Source: Agrobacterium albertimagni AOL15 (lineage in GTDB: Bacteria; Pseudomonadota; Alphaproteobacteria; Rhizobiales; Rhizobiaceae). Taken from it: DNA of 64,000 bases. Where the stretch lies: the NCBI RefSeq assembly GCF_000300855.1, contig NZ_ALJF01000001.1, positions 1 to 64,000 of the forward strand, read 5' to 3'. Made by a program: the position numbers and the translations under genes. The notes below the pieces were generated by a model, which was given only the letters and a program-made list of their open reading frames with translations, made no database searches and was not told where the DNA came from. Shown one piece after another: positions 44,220-53,804 of this stretch (its first letter is position 1; each line of letters starts with the position of its first letter).

Positions 44220-45155
44220 ATGGCGATGGCAAGAAGCGATGACCGTCTGATCCGCAAGCTCAGGGAAGCGTTCGGTGCCTCGTTGTGCGAAGCGCTTGGC
44301 GATCCCGAGGTGGTCGAGATCATGCTCAATCCCGATGGCAAACTCTATATCGAAACCCAAGGTGCTGGCATGGCGCCGGCCGGCCGGCTTGACATCCAGC
44401 GTGCTGAAATCCTGATTGGGATTGTTGCCCATGGGCTTGGCCAGGATGTCAACGAGACCAAGCCGATCGTGTCTGGCGAACTTCCATTGGGCGGGCATCG
44501 CTTCGAAGGGCTTTTGCCTCCGGCCGTGAAGGGCCCGACCTTTTCGATCCGGCGTCGAACCACCGGCCACCTTCTCCTGCGCGACTATGTCGACACGGGG
44601 ATCATGACCTCCTTGCAATGCCAACGGATCCTTCATGCCATCCGGGAGCGGCAGAATATTCTCGTCTGCGGTGGCACAGGATCGGGAAAGACGACACTTG
44701 CCAATGCCGTCATGCTCGAAATCCAGCGGCTGTTTCCGAATGATCGCATCGTGCTGATCGAAGACACGATCGAGATCGACTGCGGCAACGAAAACGCAGT
44801 CATGCTGCGAAGCAGCGACGAGCTCCCGGTCTCACGACTTCTGAAAAGCACACTGAGACTGCGTCCTGACCGGATCATGGTCGGCGAAGTCCGGGATGGA
44901 GCAGCGCTCACACTTCTTAAAGCCTGGAATACCGGTCACCCCGGCGGCTTCACGACCCTGCATGCGAATGATGCTCGTGCTGCACTTGTCCGGCTTGAGC
45001 AATTGGTCGCCGAAGTCAGCCGGACACCCATGAGCCAGGTCATCGCAGACGCCGTCGGTCTCGTCGTGTCGATCCGGCGAACCGAAACCGGCCGCAGGAT
45101 CGAAGAGGTGCTGTCTGTCACGGGCTTTGCCGACGGCCGATACCAACTGAGCTAG
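44220..45155 (+). CDS. trbB: TrbB, conjugal transfer ATPase (VirB11-like)
   Basis: A 311-residue hexameric ATPase of the type IV secretion machine (TrbB/VirB11). Walker A is [17 protein letters not shown] near residue 158, the Asp box is [11 protein letters not shown], and [20 protein letters not shown] plus [11 protein letters not shown] are the His and Walker B regions. It powers pilus assembly and substrate passage from the cytoplasmic side of the inner membrane. The start follows GATGAGG. Second gene of the operon. Confidence 0.96.
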   Translation: MAMARSDDRLIRKLREAFGASLCEALGDPEVVEIMLNPDGKLYIETQGAGMAPAGRLDIQRAEILIGIVAHGLGQDVNETKPIVSGELPLGGHRFEGLLPPAVKGPTFSIRRRTTGHLLLRDYVDTGIMTSLQCQRILHAIRERQNILVCGGTGSGKTTLANAVMLEIQRLFPNDRIVLIEDTIEIDCGNENAVMLRSSDELPVSRLLKSTLRLRPDRIMVGEVRDGAALTLLKAWNTGHPGGFTTLHANDARAALVRLEQLVAEVSRTPMSQVIADAVGLVVSIRRTETGRRIEEVLSVTGFADGRYQLS

Positions 45156-45171
45156 CCGAGAGGAAAAGATC

Positions 45172-45570
45172 ATGAAGCGTTCCAACACAGCATGCGCAAC
45201 ACTTGGTTTTCTTGGCCTCTGCGCCTTGGCGCATCCAGTCATGGCAAGCTCGGGCGGCGGATTGCCCTGGGAAGCGCCGCTTGAACAGATCCAGCAGTCG
45301 ATAACTGGGCCGGTTGCAGGCTTCATTGCCCTTGCAGCGGTCGCGGTTGCCGGCGGCATGCTGATCTTTGGCGGCGAACTCAACGATTTCGCCCGCCGCC
45401 TCATGTATGTCGTGCTGGTCGCCGGGATCTTGCTGGGCGCAAGCCAAATCGTCTCCCTGTTTGGCGCAACCGGGTCAACAATCGCCTCTACCATTCCAGA
45501 GGCAGTGCACGGTCAGACAGACAAGATCATCGCCTCCGCTGCCTTGAGGGTTGAGGGGAGGGGGGTCTGA
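45172..45570 (+). CDS. trbC: TrbC, conjugative pilin
   Basis: A 132-residue prepilin. A long signal region ([20 protein letters not shown]) precedes the mature pilin, which has two membrane helices ([18 protein letters not shown] and [18 protein letters not shown]). In RP4 and Ti plasmids TrbC is processed into a cyclic pilin. Its last base overlaps the trbD start. Confidence 0.92.
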   Translation: MKRSNTACATLGFLGLCALAHPVMASSGGGLPWEAPLEQIQQSITGPVAGFIALAAVAVAGGMLIFGGELNDFARRLMYVVLVAGILLGASQIVSLFGATGSTIASTIPEAVHGQTDKIIASAALRVEGRGV

Positions 45571-45869
45571 TGAGCGAGCGCGAGCACCTCCTTGATCTCC
45601 ACCCCATCCACCGTGCCCTGTCGCGTCCAAACCTGATGTTCGGGGCGGACCGGGAGCTCGTGCTGGTGACCGGGCTGATCTCGGCGATCCTCATCTTCGT
45701 GGTGATCACCGTCTATGCGCTGACACTTGGCTGTCTCGCCTGGTTCATCACCATTGCCCTGCTTCGCCGGATGGCAAAATCGGACCCTTTGATGCGCCGC
45801 GTCTATCTGCGGCATATCCGATACCGCCCCCTTTATCGGCCGACCGCCACGCCTTTCTACCGCCGGTAA
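45570..45869 (+). CDS. trbD: TrbD, VirB3-like inner-membrane protein
   Basis: A 99-residue membrane protein that matches TrbD/VirB3: a short N-terminus with LHPIHRALSRPNLMFGADRE, then two hydrophobic helices (LVTGLISAILIFVVIT; LTLGCLAWFITIALLRR) and a basic C-terminus (RRVYLRHIRYRPLYRP). It works with TrbE and the pilin in pilus assembly. It overlaps trbC by one base. Confidence 0.94.
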   Translation: MSEREHLLDLHPIHRALSRPNLMFGADRELVLVTGLISAILIFVVITVYALTLGCLAWFITIALLRRMAKSDPLMRRVYLRHIRYRPLYRPTATPFYRR

Positions 45870-45879
45870 GGAGAGTCAG

Positions 45880-48375
45880 ATGGTCGCTCTTTCCACCTTT
45901 CACAACAGCGGTCCGTCTTTTTCGGATCTGATGCCCTATGCTGCCATGGTCGATGACGGGATCATGCTCCTCAAGGACGGCAGCCTCATGGCCGGCTGGT
46001 ACTTCGCAGGGCCCGACACTGAAAGCGCAACAGATCTCGAACGAAACCGAATATCCAATGAAATCAATAAAATAATCTGCCGGCTGGGATCCGGATGGAT
46101 GCTGCAGGTGGAAAGCCTTCGCCTTGCCAGCGCTTCCTATCCCAATGCCGAACAGTCCCATTTTCCAGACCCGGTTACTCTGGCAATCGACAGGGAGCGG
46201 CGGGATCATTTCGAGCGCCACAACAGCCATTTCGTCAGCAAACATGCGCTCATTTTGACCTACAGGTCACCTATGCTTTCCGGTGAGACCGTCGCAGGCT
46301 TCTCCTATTCTGAAGAAGCCGGGCAGGGGAGGGCCGCAGCAGAAAATGCAGCCGACAAGGCGCTCAAGGTCTTTTCCGACGCGATCCGCGAGCTTGAACA
46401 ATATCTGGCCGGGACGATGTCGATTGAGAGAATGCGCGCAAGAAAGGTCAATGACCCCTCCAGCCTGCGGCCGGCGCGGTTCGACAGCCTGCTGCAGCTC
46501 ATCAGATTTTGCATCTGCGGGGAAAACCTGCCGGTACGCTTGCCGGAGGTTGCCATGTATCTCGATTGCCTGGTCACCGGGCAGATGGAACACGGGATAT
46601 CACCGAGGATAGATCACCGTTATGTCGCGACCGTTGCCATTGACGGTTTTCCTGCCGAGAGCTGGCCGGGCATTCTGAACGCGCTTGACCAGATGCCGCT
46701 TTCCTATCGCTGGTCGTCTCGCTTCATCTTTCTCGATCCTGAAGAGGCAAGGGCAAGGCTGGAGCGTACCAGGCGGCGCTGGCAGCAGAAAGTCAGGCCG
46801 TTCCTCGACCAGCTATTCCAGACGAGAAGCCGTTCCGTCGACCAGGATGCAGCATCCATGGTCATCGAGACAGAGGGGGCCATCGCCGAGGCAAATTCCG
46901 GACTGGTGGCCTTTGGCCACTACACTCCGGTGATCGTCCTGTTTGATGAAGATCCGAAAACTTTGCTTGAAAACGCCGAATACATCAGGCGAACCGTCCA
47001 GAAAGAGGGTTTCGGCGCCCGGATCGAGACCTTCAATGCGACCGAAGCCTATCTCGGCAGTCTTCCGGGAAATTGGTACTGCAATGTCCGTGACCCTCTG
47101 CTCAGCACACGCAATCTATCCGACCTCTTGCCTTTGAACTCGGTCTGGTCAGGGGAAAGAACCGCGCCGTGTCCGTTTTATCCAGCTGACGCTCCCTCCT
47201 TGATGCAAGTCGCCTCAGGCTCAACCCCCTTCAGCTTCAACCTGCATGTCGAGGATGTTGGACACACCCTCATCTTCGGTCCGACGGGATCGGGCAAATC
47301 AACGCTTCTCGCACTCATCGCAGCCCAGTTCCGGCGCTATAGCGGCGCACAGGTCTTTGCCTTCGACAAGGGTCTGTCGCTCCTGCCTTTGACCCTGGCT
47401 GTGGGCGGAGACCATTACCGGATTGGCGGCGAGCGAGAGGGAAGGGAGGAGGGAAGAGAAGAGGAGATCGAAGAGACTGGCAAGCTCGCCTTTTGCCCGC
47501 TTGCCGACCTGACCACGGACGTCGATCGTGCCTGGGCCTGTGAGTTCGTGGAAATGCTCATAGCGCTTCAGGGGCTGGAGGTGAAGCCGGAGCATCGCAA
47601 TGCCATTGCTCGGCAGATCGGGCTGATGGCCACCGCTTCCGGTCATTCACTTTCGGATTTCGTCAGTGGCGTGCAACTGCGCGAGATCAAGGAGGCGCTG
47701 AGGCACTATACCATCGAAGGGCCGATGGGGCATCTCATGGATGCGGAAGCCGATACGCTCGATCTGCAGGCGTTTCAATGCGTGGAGGTCGAGGAATTGA
47801 TGACTATGGGCGAGCGTAACCTTGTTCCGGTCCTCACCTATCTATTTCGCCGTATTGAGAAGCGCCTCACCGGAGCGCCCAGCCTGATCATCCTGGACGA
47901 GGCCTGGCTGCTTTTGGGCCACCCTGTGTTTCGGGAGAAGATCCGCGAATGGCTGAAGGTGCTCAGAAAAGCCAATTGTGCTGTCGTCCTGGCGACCCAA
48001 TCAATTTCTGACGTCGAACGTTCCGGGATCATCGACGTGCTCCTGGAAAGCTGCCCGACAAAGATCTGCCTTGCCAATCCGGGCGCTCAAACGCCAGCGA
48101 TGCGCTCCTTTTACCAAAGGCTCGGCTTCAATGAGAGACAGATTGAGCTCGTCGCCAATGCCCGTCCCAAGCGCGATTACTACTGCGTCACACCGCAGGG
48201 CCGACGCCTGTTCGAGATGTCGCTTGGGCCCCTGACGCTTGCGTTTGCCGGGGTGTCGGACCGCGGCCAGATCAGACAGATCGAGGATCTCCACGAACGG
48301 TTTGGTGCCGATTGGCCCCGCCAATGGCTGATGCTGAAAGGATATGAGGATGTGCTTTCCTACCTCGACACCTGA
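45880..48375 (+). CDS. trbE: TrbE, VirB4-like ATPase
   Basis: The large ATPase of mating-pair formation, 831 residues. Walker A is [20 protein letters not shown] near residue 466, Walker B SLIILDEAWLLLGHP, followed by LKVLRKANCAVVLATQSISD. Soon after Walker A lies an unusual purine-rich, charged insert at about residues 519-534 (EREGREEGREEEIEE), where relatives have a short loop before KLAFCPLADL. The insert keeps frame and is probably tolerated in a surface loop. The stop lies inside the trbJ gene (32-base overlap). Confidence 0.96.
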   Translation: MVALSTFHNSGPSFSDLMPYAAMVDDGIMLLKDGSLMAGWYFAGPDTESATDLERNRISNEINKIICRLGSGWMLQVESLRLASASYPNAEQSHFPDPVTLAIDRERRDHFERHNSHFVSKHALILTYRSPMLSGETVAGFSYSEEAGQGRAAAENAADKALKVFSDAIRELEQYLAGTMSIERMRARKVNDPSSLRPARFDSLLQLIRFCICGENLPVRLPEVAMYLDCLVTGQMEHGISPRIDHRYVATVAIDGFPAESWPGILNALDQMPLSYRWSSRFIFLDPEEARARLERTRRRWQQKVRPFLDQLFQTRSRSVDQDAASMVIETEGAIAEANSGLVAFGHYTPVIVLFDEDPKTLLENAEYIRRTVQKEGFGARIETFNATEAYLGSLPGNWYCNVRDPLLSTRNLSDLLPLNSVWSGERTAPCPFYPADAPSLMQVASGSTPFSFNLHVEDVGHTLIFGPTGSGKSTLLALIAAQFRRYSGAQVFAFDKGLSLLPLTLAVGGDHYRIGGEREGREEGREEEIEETGKLAFCPLADLTTDVDRAWACEFVEMLIALQGLEVKPEHRNAIARQIGLMATASGHSLSDFVSGVQLREIKEALRHYTIEGPMGHLMDAEADTLDLQAFQCVEVEELMTMGERNLVPVLTYLFRRIEKRLTGAPSLIILDEAWLLLGHPVFREKIREWLKVLRKANCAVVLATQSISDVERSGIIDVLLESCPTKICLANPGAQTPAMRSFYQRLGFNERQIELVANARPKRDYYCVTPQGRRLFEMSLGPLTLAFAGVSDRGQIRQIEDLHERFGADWPRQWLMLKGYEDVLSYLDT

Positions 48376-49165
48376 TACTCCCCCGCAAAGGCGCAGATTG
48401 CTGCCTCTGATGTGTGTGCTTGCAGTGTCGGTTGCCCTCCCTGCAAAGGGCGGCTCGGTGACGGGGGCGGCAACCGAATGGACGCAGCTTGCCAATAATG
48501 CCGAGCTCGTCGCGATCCTGGAGAGCTCCGGCATCCAGGTCGACAATCAGCTGACCCAGATCAGTCAGCTTGCGCAACAGATCCAGAACCAGCTGGAGAT
48601 CTATCGTACCATGTTGCAAAACACGGCCTCCCTGCCCGTGCATGTCTGGGGCAATGTCGAGGCCGAACTTCAGCGGTTGAGAGAGATCACACTCCAGGGC
48701 GAAGGCATGGCCTTCACCATGGGCAATGCCGATGCAATCCTGGCTCAGCGGTTTCCAGACTATGCGAAGCTGCGCCAGGAGCTTCCCCGCGGCCAGGCTT
48801 TCGCCGAGACTTACGAGAGCTGGTCGAACACCAATCGCCAAACCGTCTCCACTTCGCTCAGGGTTGCCGGGCTGACCGCAGAGCAATTCGAGGACGAGGA
48901 AGCGACGATGAGGTCGCTCAGGCGTCTGTCAGAGACCGCAGACGGGCAGATGAAAGCTCTGCAGGTGGGGCATGACATTGCCGTCGAGCAGGTCAGCCAG
49001 CTGCAGAAACTGCGCACCCTCTTTTCCCAGCAAATGACGATGTCAGCGGCCTGGCTGCAATCAGAGCAGGGGCTTCGCGATCTCGCCCAGGCCCGCAGAG
49101 AGGCGTTCTTCAAGGCCACGGTTCGCGAGATACCGGCTGGCCAGAAAATGGAGCCACGCTGGTGA
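48344..49165 (+). CDS. trbJ: TrbJ, VirB5-like protein
   Basis: A 273-residue exported protein of the trb system. The start ATG at 48344 lies inside trbE behind AAAGGAT. A hydrophobic signal region (LLPLMCVLAVSVALPAKG) is followed by long helices (LTQISQLAQQIQNQLEIYRT; LQVGHDIAVEQVSQLQKLR). VirB5-type proteins are minor pilus components and aid recipient contact. The stop overlaps the trbL GTG. In Ti-type operons a trbK gene follows; here it is missing. Confidence 0.9.
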   Translation: MRMCFPTSTPDTPPQRRRLLPLMCVLAVSVALPAKGGSVTGAATEWTQLANNAELVAILESSGIQVDNQLTQISQLAQQIQNQLEIYRTMLQNTASLPVHVWGNVEAELQRLREITLQGEGMAFTMGNADAILAQRFPDYAKLRQELPRGQAFAETYESWSNTNRQTVSTSLRVAGLTAEQFEDEEATMRSLRRLSETADGQMKALQVGHDIAVEQVSQLQKLRTLFSQQMTMSAAWLQSEQGLRDLAQARREAFFKATVREIPAGQKMEPRW

Positions 49166-50361
49166 GCACCCAACCGAGCAGAATCCGATCCGCAAATGCT
49201 GGACACCGATCCCTGCTTTTATCTGCCGGTCTTAGCGTCGTGATCATTGTCTCGACCAGCGAGCCGTCACTTGCCCAACAGGGCGCAGTCTTGAGCGAAC
49301 TGGAAAACCAGGTCGTTGCCGCAACACGCGACTGGCAGTCCACCATCATGGATGCGGCCCGCTCGCTGTTCTGGATCCTGGCAGCGATCGAGATCGGACT
49401 TGCTGCCATTTGGCTGGCGCTGGCTGCAGCGTCCCTCGACAGCTGGTTTGCCGAACTCGTGCGCCGGATCCTGTTTGTCGGCTTTTTCGCCTTTGTCCTC
49501 GATCAGGGGCCGGGATTTGCGCATGCCGTGGTCGACAGCCTGTTTGCCATCGGCGCCGGCCAGGGATCGGCCTCACCCGCCGAAGTCTTCGATGCCGGAA
49601 TAAGGGTCGCGTCTGCCTTGTCGGAGCATGCAAGCTTCGGGTTGTTTGAAGACAATGCCCTGGCGATTGCCTCCGTGATTGCCATGGGCGTGGTGGTCAT
49701 CTGCTTTTCCCTCGTCGCAGCCATCTTTGTCTCGGTGATGGTGGAAATGTATGTCGGCCTTCTCGCCGGCATGATCATGCTTGGACTGGGCGGTTCGTCC
49801 TTCACCAAGGACTTTGCCCTGCGCTATCTGATCTATGCATTCTCGGTCGGCATGAAGCTCATGGCGCTCGTCATGATCGCCAAGATCGGCTCGGAAGTCC
49901 TTCTGGGCCTGGCATCAGCTCCGATCAGTGACACCGAGCCGCTCGTTTCCACACTCTCGATTGCCGGCATCTCCGTCGTTGTCTTCATCATTTCGCTCTA
50001 TGTGCCGTCAATCGTGCAAGGGGTGGTGCAGGGCGTGTCGGTCACCCAGGGCGGGGAAGCCATCCGGCACGGGATGCAGGCTACGTCCTTTGCCGCGGGG
50101 GGAGCCTTCCTGACGGCAACCGCCACAGGCCAATCCTTCCAGGCCGCGACTTCGGCGAGAGCCGGCGGCGCATCGCTTGCCCGTGCCGCGCTCACCGGAG
50201 TGTCGGCCGGTGCCGGTCAGACGGCTCGCGCCCTTGGCGCATCTGCCCGCGACAAGTTGATTGGGGCACCGGGTGCAAGTCACGCCTCTTTCCTTGGACT
50301 GGCCAATGAGAAGCTTCGCACAGGGGCTCATGAAAAACGCGGCAAGGGGACGTCACCATGA
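49162..50361 (+). CDS. trbL: TrbL, VirB6-like polytopic membrane protein
   Basis: A 399-residue inner-membrane channel component. The GTG at 49162 overlaps the trbJ stop. Hydrophobic helices alternate with loops ([76 protein letters not shown]), and the C-terminal 100 residues are Ala/Gly-rich and hydrophilic, as usual for TrbL. The stop overlaps trbF by four bases. Confidence 0.93.
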   Translation: MSTQPSRIRSANAGHRSLLLSAGLSVVIIVSTSEPSLAQQGAVLSELENQVVAATRDWQSTIMDAARSLFWILAAIEIGLAAIWLALAAASLDSWFAELVRRILFVGFFAFVLDQGPGFAHAVVDSLFAIGAGQGSASPAEVFDAGIRVASALSEHASFGLFEDNALAIASVIAMGVVVICFSLVAAIFVSVMVEMYVGLLAGMIMLGLGGSSFTKDFALRYLIYAFSVGMKLMALVMIAKIGSEVLLGLASAPISDTEPLVSTLSIAGISVVVFIISLYVPSIVQGVVQGVSVTQGGEAIRHGMQATSFAAGGAFLTATATGQSFQAATSARAGGASLARAALTGVSAGAGQTARALGASARDKLIGAPGASHASFLGLANEKLRTGAHEKRGKGTSP

Positions 50362-51023
50362 GAGATCAAGATCAAAAGGCACTCAACCCTTATCTGGCAG
50401 GCCGGCTCGAATGGAACGAGCGATATGGAGGTTTTGTCCGGGAGGCTAGAGCCTGGCGCGCGGTGGCGGTCTTAAGCCTTGCTCTTGCGAGTATCGGCTT
50501 CGGTTATGCGCTCTATCTCAGCCGCGAAAGCCGCATCATTCCCTATATCGTCGAAGTCGACCGCTTGGGCAGCCCGGTTGCGGTCGGCGTTCCGGAACGG
50601 ATCGAATATGCCGACCAGCGGGTAGTGCGGGCCATCCTTGCCAATTTTGTTGCAAGTTTTCGCTCCGTGACGCCCGATGCGGTGGTCCAGAAGAAGTATA
50701 TCGACCGCACCTATGCGCTGCTTCGCGCGTCAGATCCCTCGACCGAAAAGATCAATGCCTGGTTCCGCTCCAACTCACCCTTCGAGGCCGCCAAACGAGT
50801 GACCGTTTCGGTCGAAGTGTCCAACATCGTCTCCTTGTCAGAGCGCAGCTGGCAGATCGACTGGACGGAGTTCGAGCGGGATCGCCGGGGTCGAGAAACA
50901 GGCAGTCGCCGTTATCGCGGTATTGCGACTGTCACCCTGACCGAGCCTCAGGATGAGGCGGTGATCCGGCTGAACCCGATCGGCCTTTATGTGCGCGACT
51001 TCGACTGGACCGCGCAACTCTGA
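50358..51023 (+). CDS. trbF: TrbF, VirB8-like inner-membrane protein
   Basis: A 221-residue bitopic protein with one membrane helix near residues 35-54 ([20 protein letters not shown]) and a periplasmic domain of the VirB8 type ([44 protein letters not shown]). It helps assemble the transfer channel. The N-terminal [15 protein letters not shown] is the usual TrbF opening. Confidence 0.95.
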   Translation: MRDQDQKALNPYLAGRLEWNERYGGFVREARAWRAVAVLSLALASIGFGYALYLSRESRIIPYIVEVDRLGSPVAVGVPERIEYADQRVVRAILANFVASFRSVTPDAVVQKKYIDRTYALLRASDPSTEKINAWFRSNSPFEAAKRVTVSVEVSNIVSLSERSWQIDWTEFERDRRGRETGSRRYRGIATVTLTEPQDEAVIRLNPIGLYVRDFDWTAQL

Positions 51024-51069
51024 CCCCAAGGCTTTCGCCACGCTCCCCACTGCAAAAAGGAGAAAGACC

Positions 51070-51894
51070 ATGACCTGCAGGATCATGTGGTATGCCAAAA
51101 GCGTCCTTCCAGGCGTTCTGATATTGACCATGGGCCTCACAAAGCCCAGCCTTTCCGAGGAGATGACCGCAACCGAGCTCAAAGCAAGCCGGCAGTCGGC
51201 GGAATGGCAAAAGGGCACGGGCATCGTCACGCGCGGCGCAGACGGCAAGGTGGTCTTTCTCTATGGCGAGGCACAGCCGTCAGTCATCTGCGCTCCCTTG
51301 CAGGTCTGTGACATAGAGCTCGAGCCGCAAGAGAGCGTGAAGGACGTGCTTCTCGGTGACAGTGTGCGATGGAGCGTCGAGGCCGCAAGCTCAGGTGGCG
51401 GGCGAGGTGAGACGATCCATCTGATCGTCCGTCCGACCGAAGCTGGACTGCAGACCTCGATGATCGTGACGACGTCGAGACGAACCTATCACATCCGGCT
51501 GAGATCGCATGAAAGCCAGTATATGGCACGCGTCGGCTTTTCCTATCCAAACCCGCTTTCGGCCAATCTGTCGGCGGTCAATGCCCGAATTGAGAATACC
51601 GGGCGCAGCCCTTCACCGTCACGTCTCGATTTCGGCTACCAGATCTCAGGCCATGCAAGCTGGCGTCCAAAGCGGGTCTATTTCGATGGTCAGAAGACCT
51701 ATATCCAGTTTCCCACCCGTGTTTCCGGCCAGGAAATGCCGGTTCTTTTCCTCCTGTCCGACGGCCAGAGACAGCTGGTGAACTACCGGGTGAACAAGGA
51801 CCTGATGATCATCGATCATGACGTTGAAAAGGCCGTTCTGATCTCCGGTGTCGGCTGGCGTCAGAAAAAAATCACGATCACGCGGGGTGGATGA
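51070..51894 (+). CDS. trbG: TrbG, VirB9-like periplasmic protein
   Basis: A 274-residue exported protein. The ATG at 51070 follows AAGGAG; the upstream part of the open frame overlaps trbF and is unlikely. A signal region (SVLPGVLILTMGLTKPSLS) precedes the N-terminal beta domain (VFLYGEAQPSVICAPLQVCD; LIVRPTEAGLQTSMIVTTS) and the C-terminal CagX/VirB9 domain (FGYQISGHASWRPKRVYFDG; KTYIQFPTRVSGQEMPVLF). It forms the outer-membrane core complex with TrbH and TrbI. Confidence 0.95.
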   Translation: MTCRIMWYAKSVLPGVLILTMGLTKPSLSEEMTATELKASRQSAEWQKGTGIVTRGADGKVVFLYGEAQPSVICAPLQVCDIELEPQESVKDVLLGDSVRWSVEAASSGGGRGETIHLIVRPTEAGLQTSMIVTTSRRTYHIRLRSHESQYMARVGFSYPNPLSANLSAVNARIENTGRSPSPSRLDFGYQISGHASWRPKRVYFDGQKTYIQFPTRVSGQEMPVLFLLSDGQRQLVNYRVNKDLMIIDHDVEKAVLISGVGWRQKKITITRGG

Positions 51895-51895
51895 G

Positions 51896-52384
51896 ATGAA
51901 CAAGCCAGCAACACTCGCCCTGATCGCCCAGCTCTTGAGCGGCTGCCAGTCCACCAGTGGGGCGCCCGGCGGTGAAGGTCAAAACACAGCGCTGCAGGAC
52001 TCCGTGATCGCAACCTCGATTGCCGCTGACCTGTCGACGGATGTCAGCCCCTTCCTCGCGAAAGGTTCCGTTCTGGCGTTCAATCCCGACCAGACGGCAC
52101 CCTTATCGGATGCCCTCGCGCAGTCTCTGATTGGACATGGTTACACGATCAAAAGCGACCGCGAAGCGAAGGCCGACGCGATCGAGCTTCAGATCTGGAG
52201 TATGGAGGTGGATGGTGACCTCCTGGTTCGACTTTCAACTCCAAGCCACCGTCTCTCCAAGATCTACCGAAAGACAAAAGCTTCTGACCCAAGCTTTGCA
52301 AGCAGCTCCCCTGCAAACGCTCAAGTCACGCCTGCAGGCCCGCTTCTGGTGGAGACGATCGGTACGGGAGGAACCTCATCATGA
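51896..52384 (+). CDS. trbH: TrbH, VirB7-like lipoprotein
   Basis: A 162-residue lipoprotein. The ATG at 51896 directly follows the trbG stop. The lipobox reads LLSGC at residues 13-17, so the cysteine should be lipidated and the protein anchored in the outer membrane. The remainder is TrbH-like (VIATSIAADLSTDVSPFLA; LIGHGYTIKSDREAKADAIE). Its end overlaps trbI by four bases. Confidence 0.9.
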   Translation: MNKPATLALIAQLLSGCQSTSGAPGGEGQNTALQDSVIATSIAADLSTDVSPFLAKGSVLAFNPDQTAPLSDALAQSLIGHGYTIKSDREAKADAIELQIWSMEVDGDLLVRLSTPSHRLSKIYRKTKASDPSFASSSPANAQVTPAGPLLVETIGTGGTSS

Positions 52385-53721
52385 CGAGCGGACATCAGAT
52401 CCTCGGGGCCCCCCATATCGTGAGCGGGGGGCAGGGGAGCCAGCAGGGCCGCATCAGGCGGCTCAATCGTCTTCCGCTCGTTTTCGCGCTTGTCCTTGTG
52501 GTCCTGGTTCTGGCGACCGTCATATTCGGCCTGTCATCCCGCGGATTGTGGCGGAAAGGTTCCGGAGAGGTAACGATCGATGATCGGGGACCGGCATCGA
52601 CTTTCCCAGAAAACCTCAAACGCGGGGTCGGCGATGGCGTCATCGGCGAAAATCCCCAGCCCCTAGCAGCACAGCCGCCCATGGAGGCGCCTCGTGTGAT
52701 GGCAGCACCCACGCTTAATCGACCGCTTCAAGCCGAACCGAAAGCGCCCACGGCGCCAACGGTGTCAAGGCCGCGGCCTGAGCCGGACCAATGGCGAGAG
52801 AGACTTCAACGTGAGCATGAGGAACAGATCCTCAATGAGCGCCACCGTCAGACAATGGCGCGACTGCAGCGTGCAGATGGTGCACGCGCTTCCCCAATGC
52901 GGATCGATACGGCCGCTGTCGCAGCCGTGTCTTCGCAAGACTTGACCGCGAATGGTCGAGGCGCGAGCGCAGGCAACGAAGGGCTGAACGCCCGACTGAT
53001 CGCAGCCGCCGAGGCGCTTGGAATGTCGGGCTCCGGTCAAAGTGACCAGAACGGCCAGCGGGAAAAACAAGCCTTTCTCAATGCAGGCGTCGACACGCTG
53101 CCAAATGGGGGGGTGATGGCCGATCCGGTCTCACCGCTGACATTGAGCCGTGGCTCTGTCATTCCTGCGGTACTGCTCACCGGTATCAATGCCGATCTCC
53201 CAGGGCGGATCCTTGCCCAGGTGAGCCAGAATGTGTTCGACAGTGCGACCGGCCAGCATTTGCTCATTCCACAGGGATCGAGACTGGTCGGTCGATATGA
53301 CTCAAAGGTCTCATTTGGCCAGTCGCGCGTCCTGGTGGTCTGGACGGATATTGTCCTTGCCAATGGCCAAAGCCTTTCCATCGGCGCCATGGCCGGGGTC
53401 GACCAGGCGGGGCAGGCGGGTTTCAAGGACAAGGTGGACCGGCATCTGTGGCAAAGCTTCGGCTCTGCAGCATTGATTGCGATCATCGGAACGGGGATGG
53501 ATCTTGCACTCCCAGACGGGCAAGGCATGGGATCGAGCGATCCGTCGGATGCGGCAAGGCGAAGCTTCAGCGAGACCTTCGGCCGCCTGGCGGAGCGGAC
53601 CATCTCGAAGAACATCGGTGTTCAGCCCACGCTGACGATCAGGCCCGGCTATCGGTTCAACATCCTGGTTGATCGCGATCTGCTGTTTGGCGGGCAAAGC
53701 CTTGAACGCGTCAGAGGCTGA
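52381..53721 (+). CDS. trbI: TrbI, VirB10-like channel protein
   Basis: A 446-residue protein that spans the envelope in the mating channel. Membrane helix near residues 36-55 (LPLVFALVLVVLVLATVIFG), a Pro/Arg-rich periplasmic linker near 90-140, then the conserved VirB10 domain (LTLSRGSVIPAVLLTGINAD; SATGQHLLIPQGSRLVGRYD; VLVVWTDIVLANGQS; IGVQPTLTIRPGYRFNILVD). It is the last gene of the trb operon and is followed by convergent traR. Confidence 0.96.
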   Translation: MTSGHQILGAPHIVSGGQGSQQGRIRRLNRLPLVFALVLVVLVLATVIFGLSSRGLWRKGSGEVTIDDRGPASTFPENLKRGVGDGVIGENPQPLAAQPPMEAPRVMAAPTLNRPLQAEPKAPTAPTVSRPRPEPDQWRERLQREHEEQILNERHRQTMARLQRADGARASPMRIDTAAVAAVSSQDLTANGRGASAGNEGLNARLIAAAEALGMSGSGQSDQNGQREKQAFLNAGVDTLPNGGVMADPVSPLTLSRGSVIPAVLLTGINADLPGRILAQVSQNVFDSATGQHLLIPQGSRLVGRYDSKVSFGQSRVLVVWTDIVLANGQSLSIGAMAGVDQAGQAGFKDKVDRHLWQSFGSAALIAIIGTGMDLALPDGQGMGSSDPSDAARRSFSETFGRLAERTISKNIGVQPTLTIRPGYRFNILVDRDLLFGGQSLERVRG

Positions 53722-53804
53722 CGGCCTTGCGAATTTGGATCTGCCCGTCAAGCTGGATGAGGAAGTTTGCCGACATCCAACAGCAAGTCAGAACCGGCAG
53801 CCCT

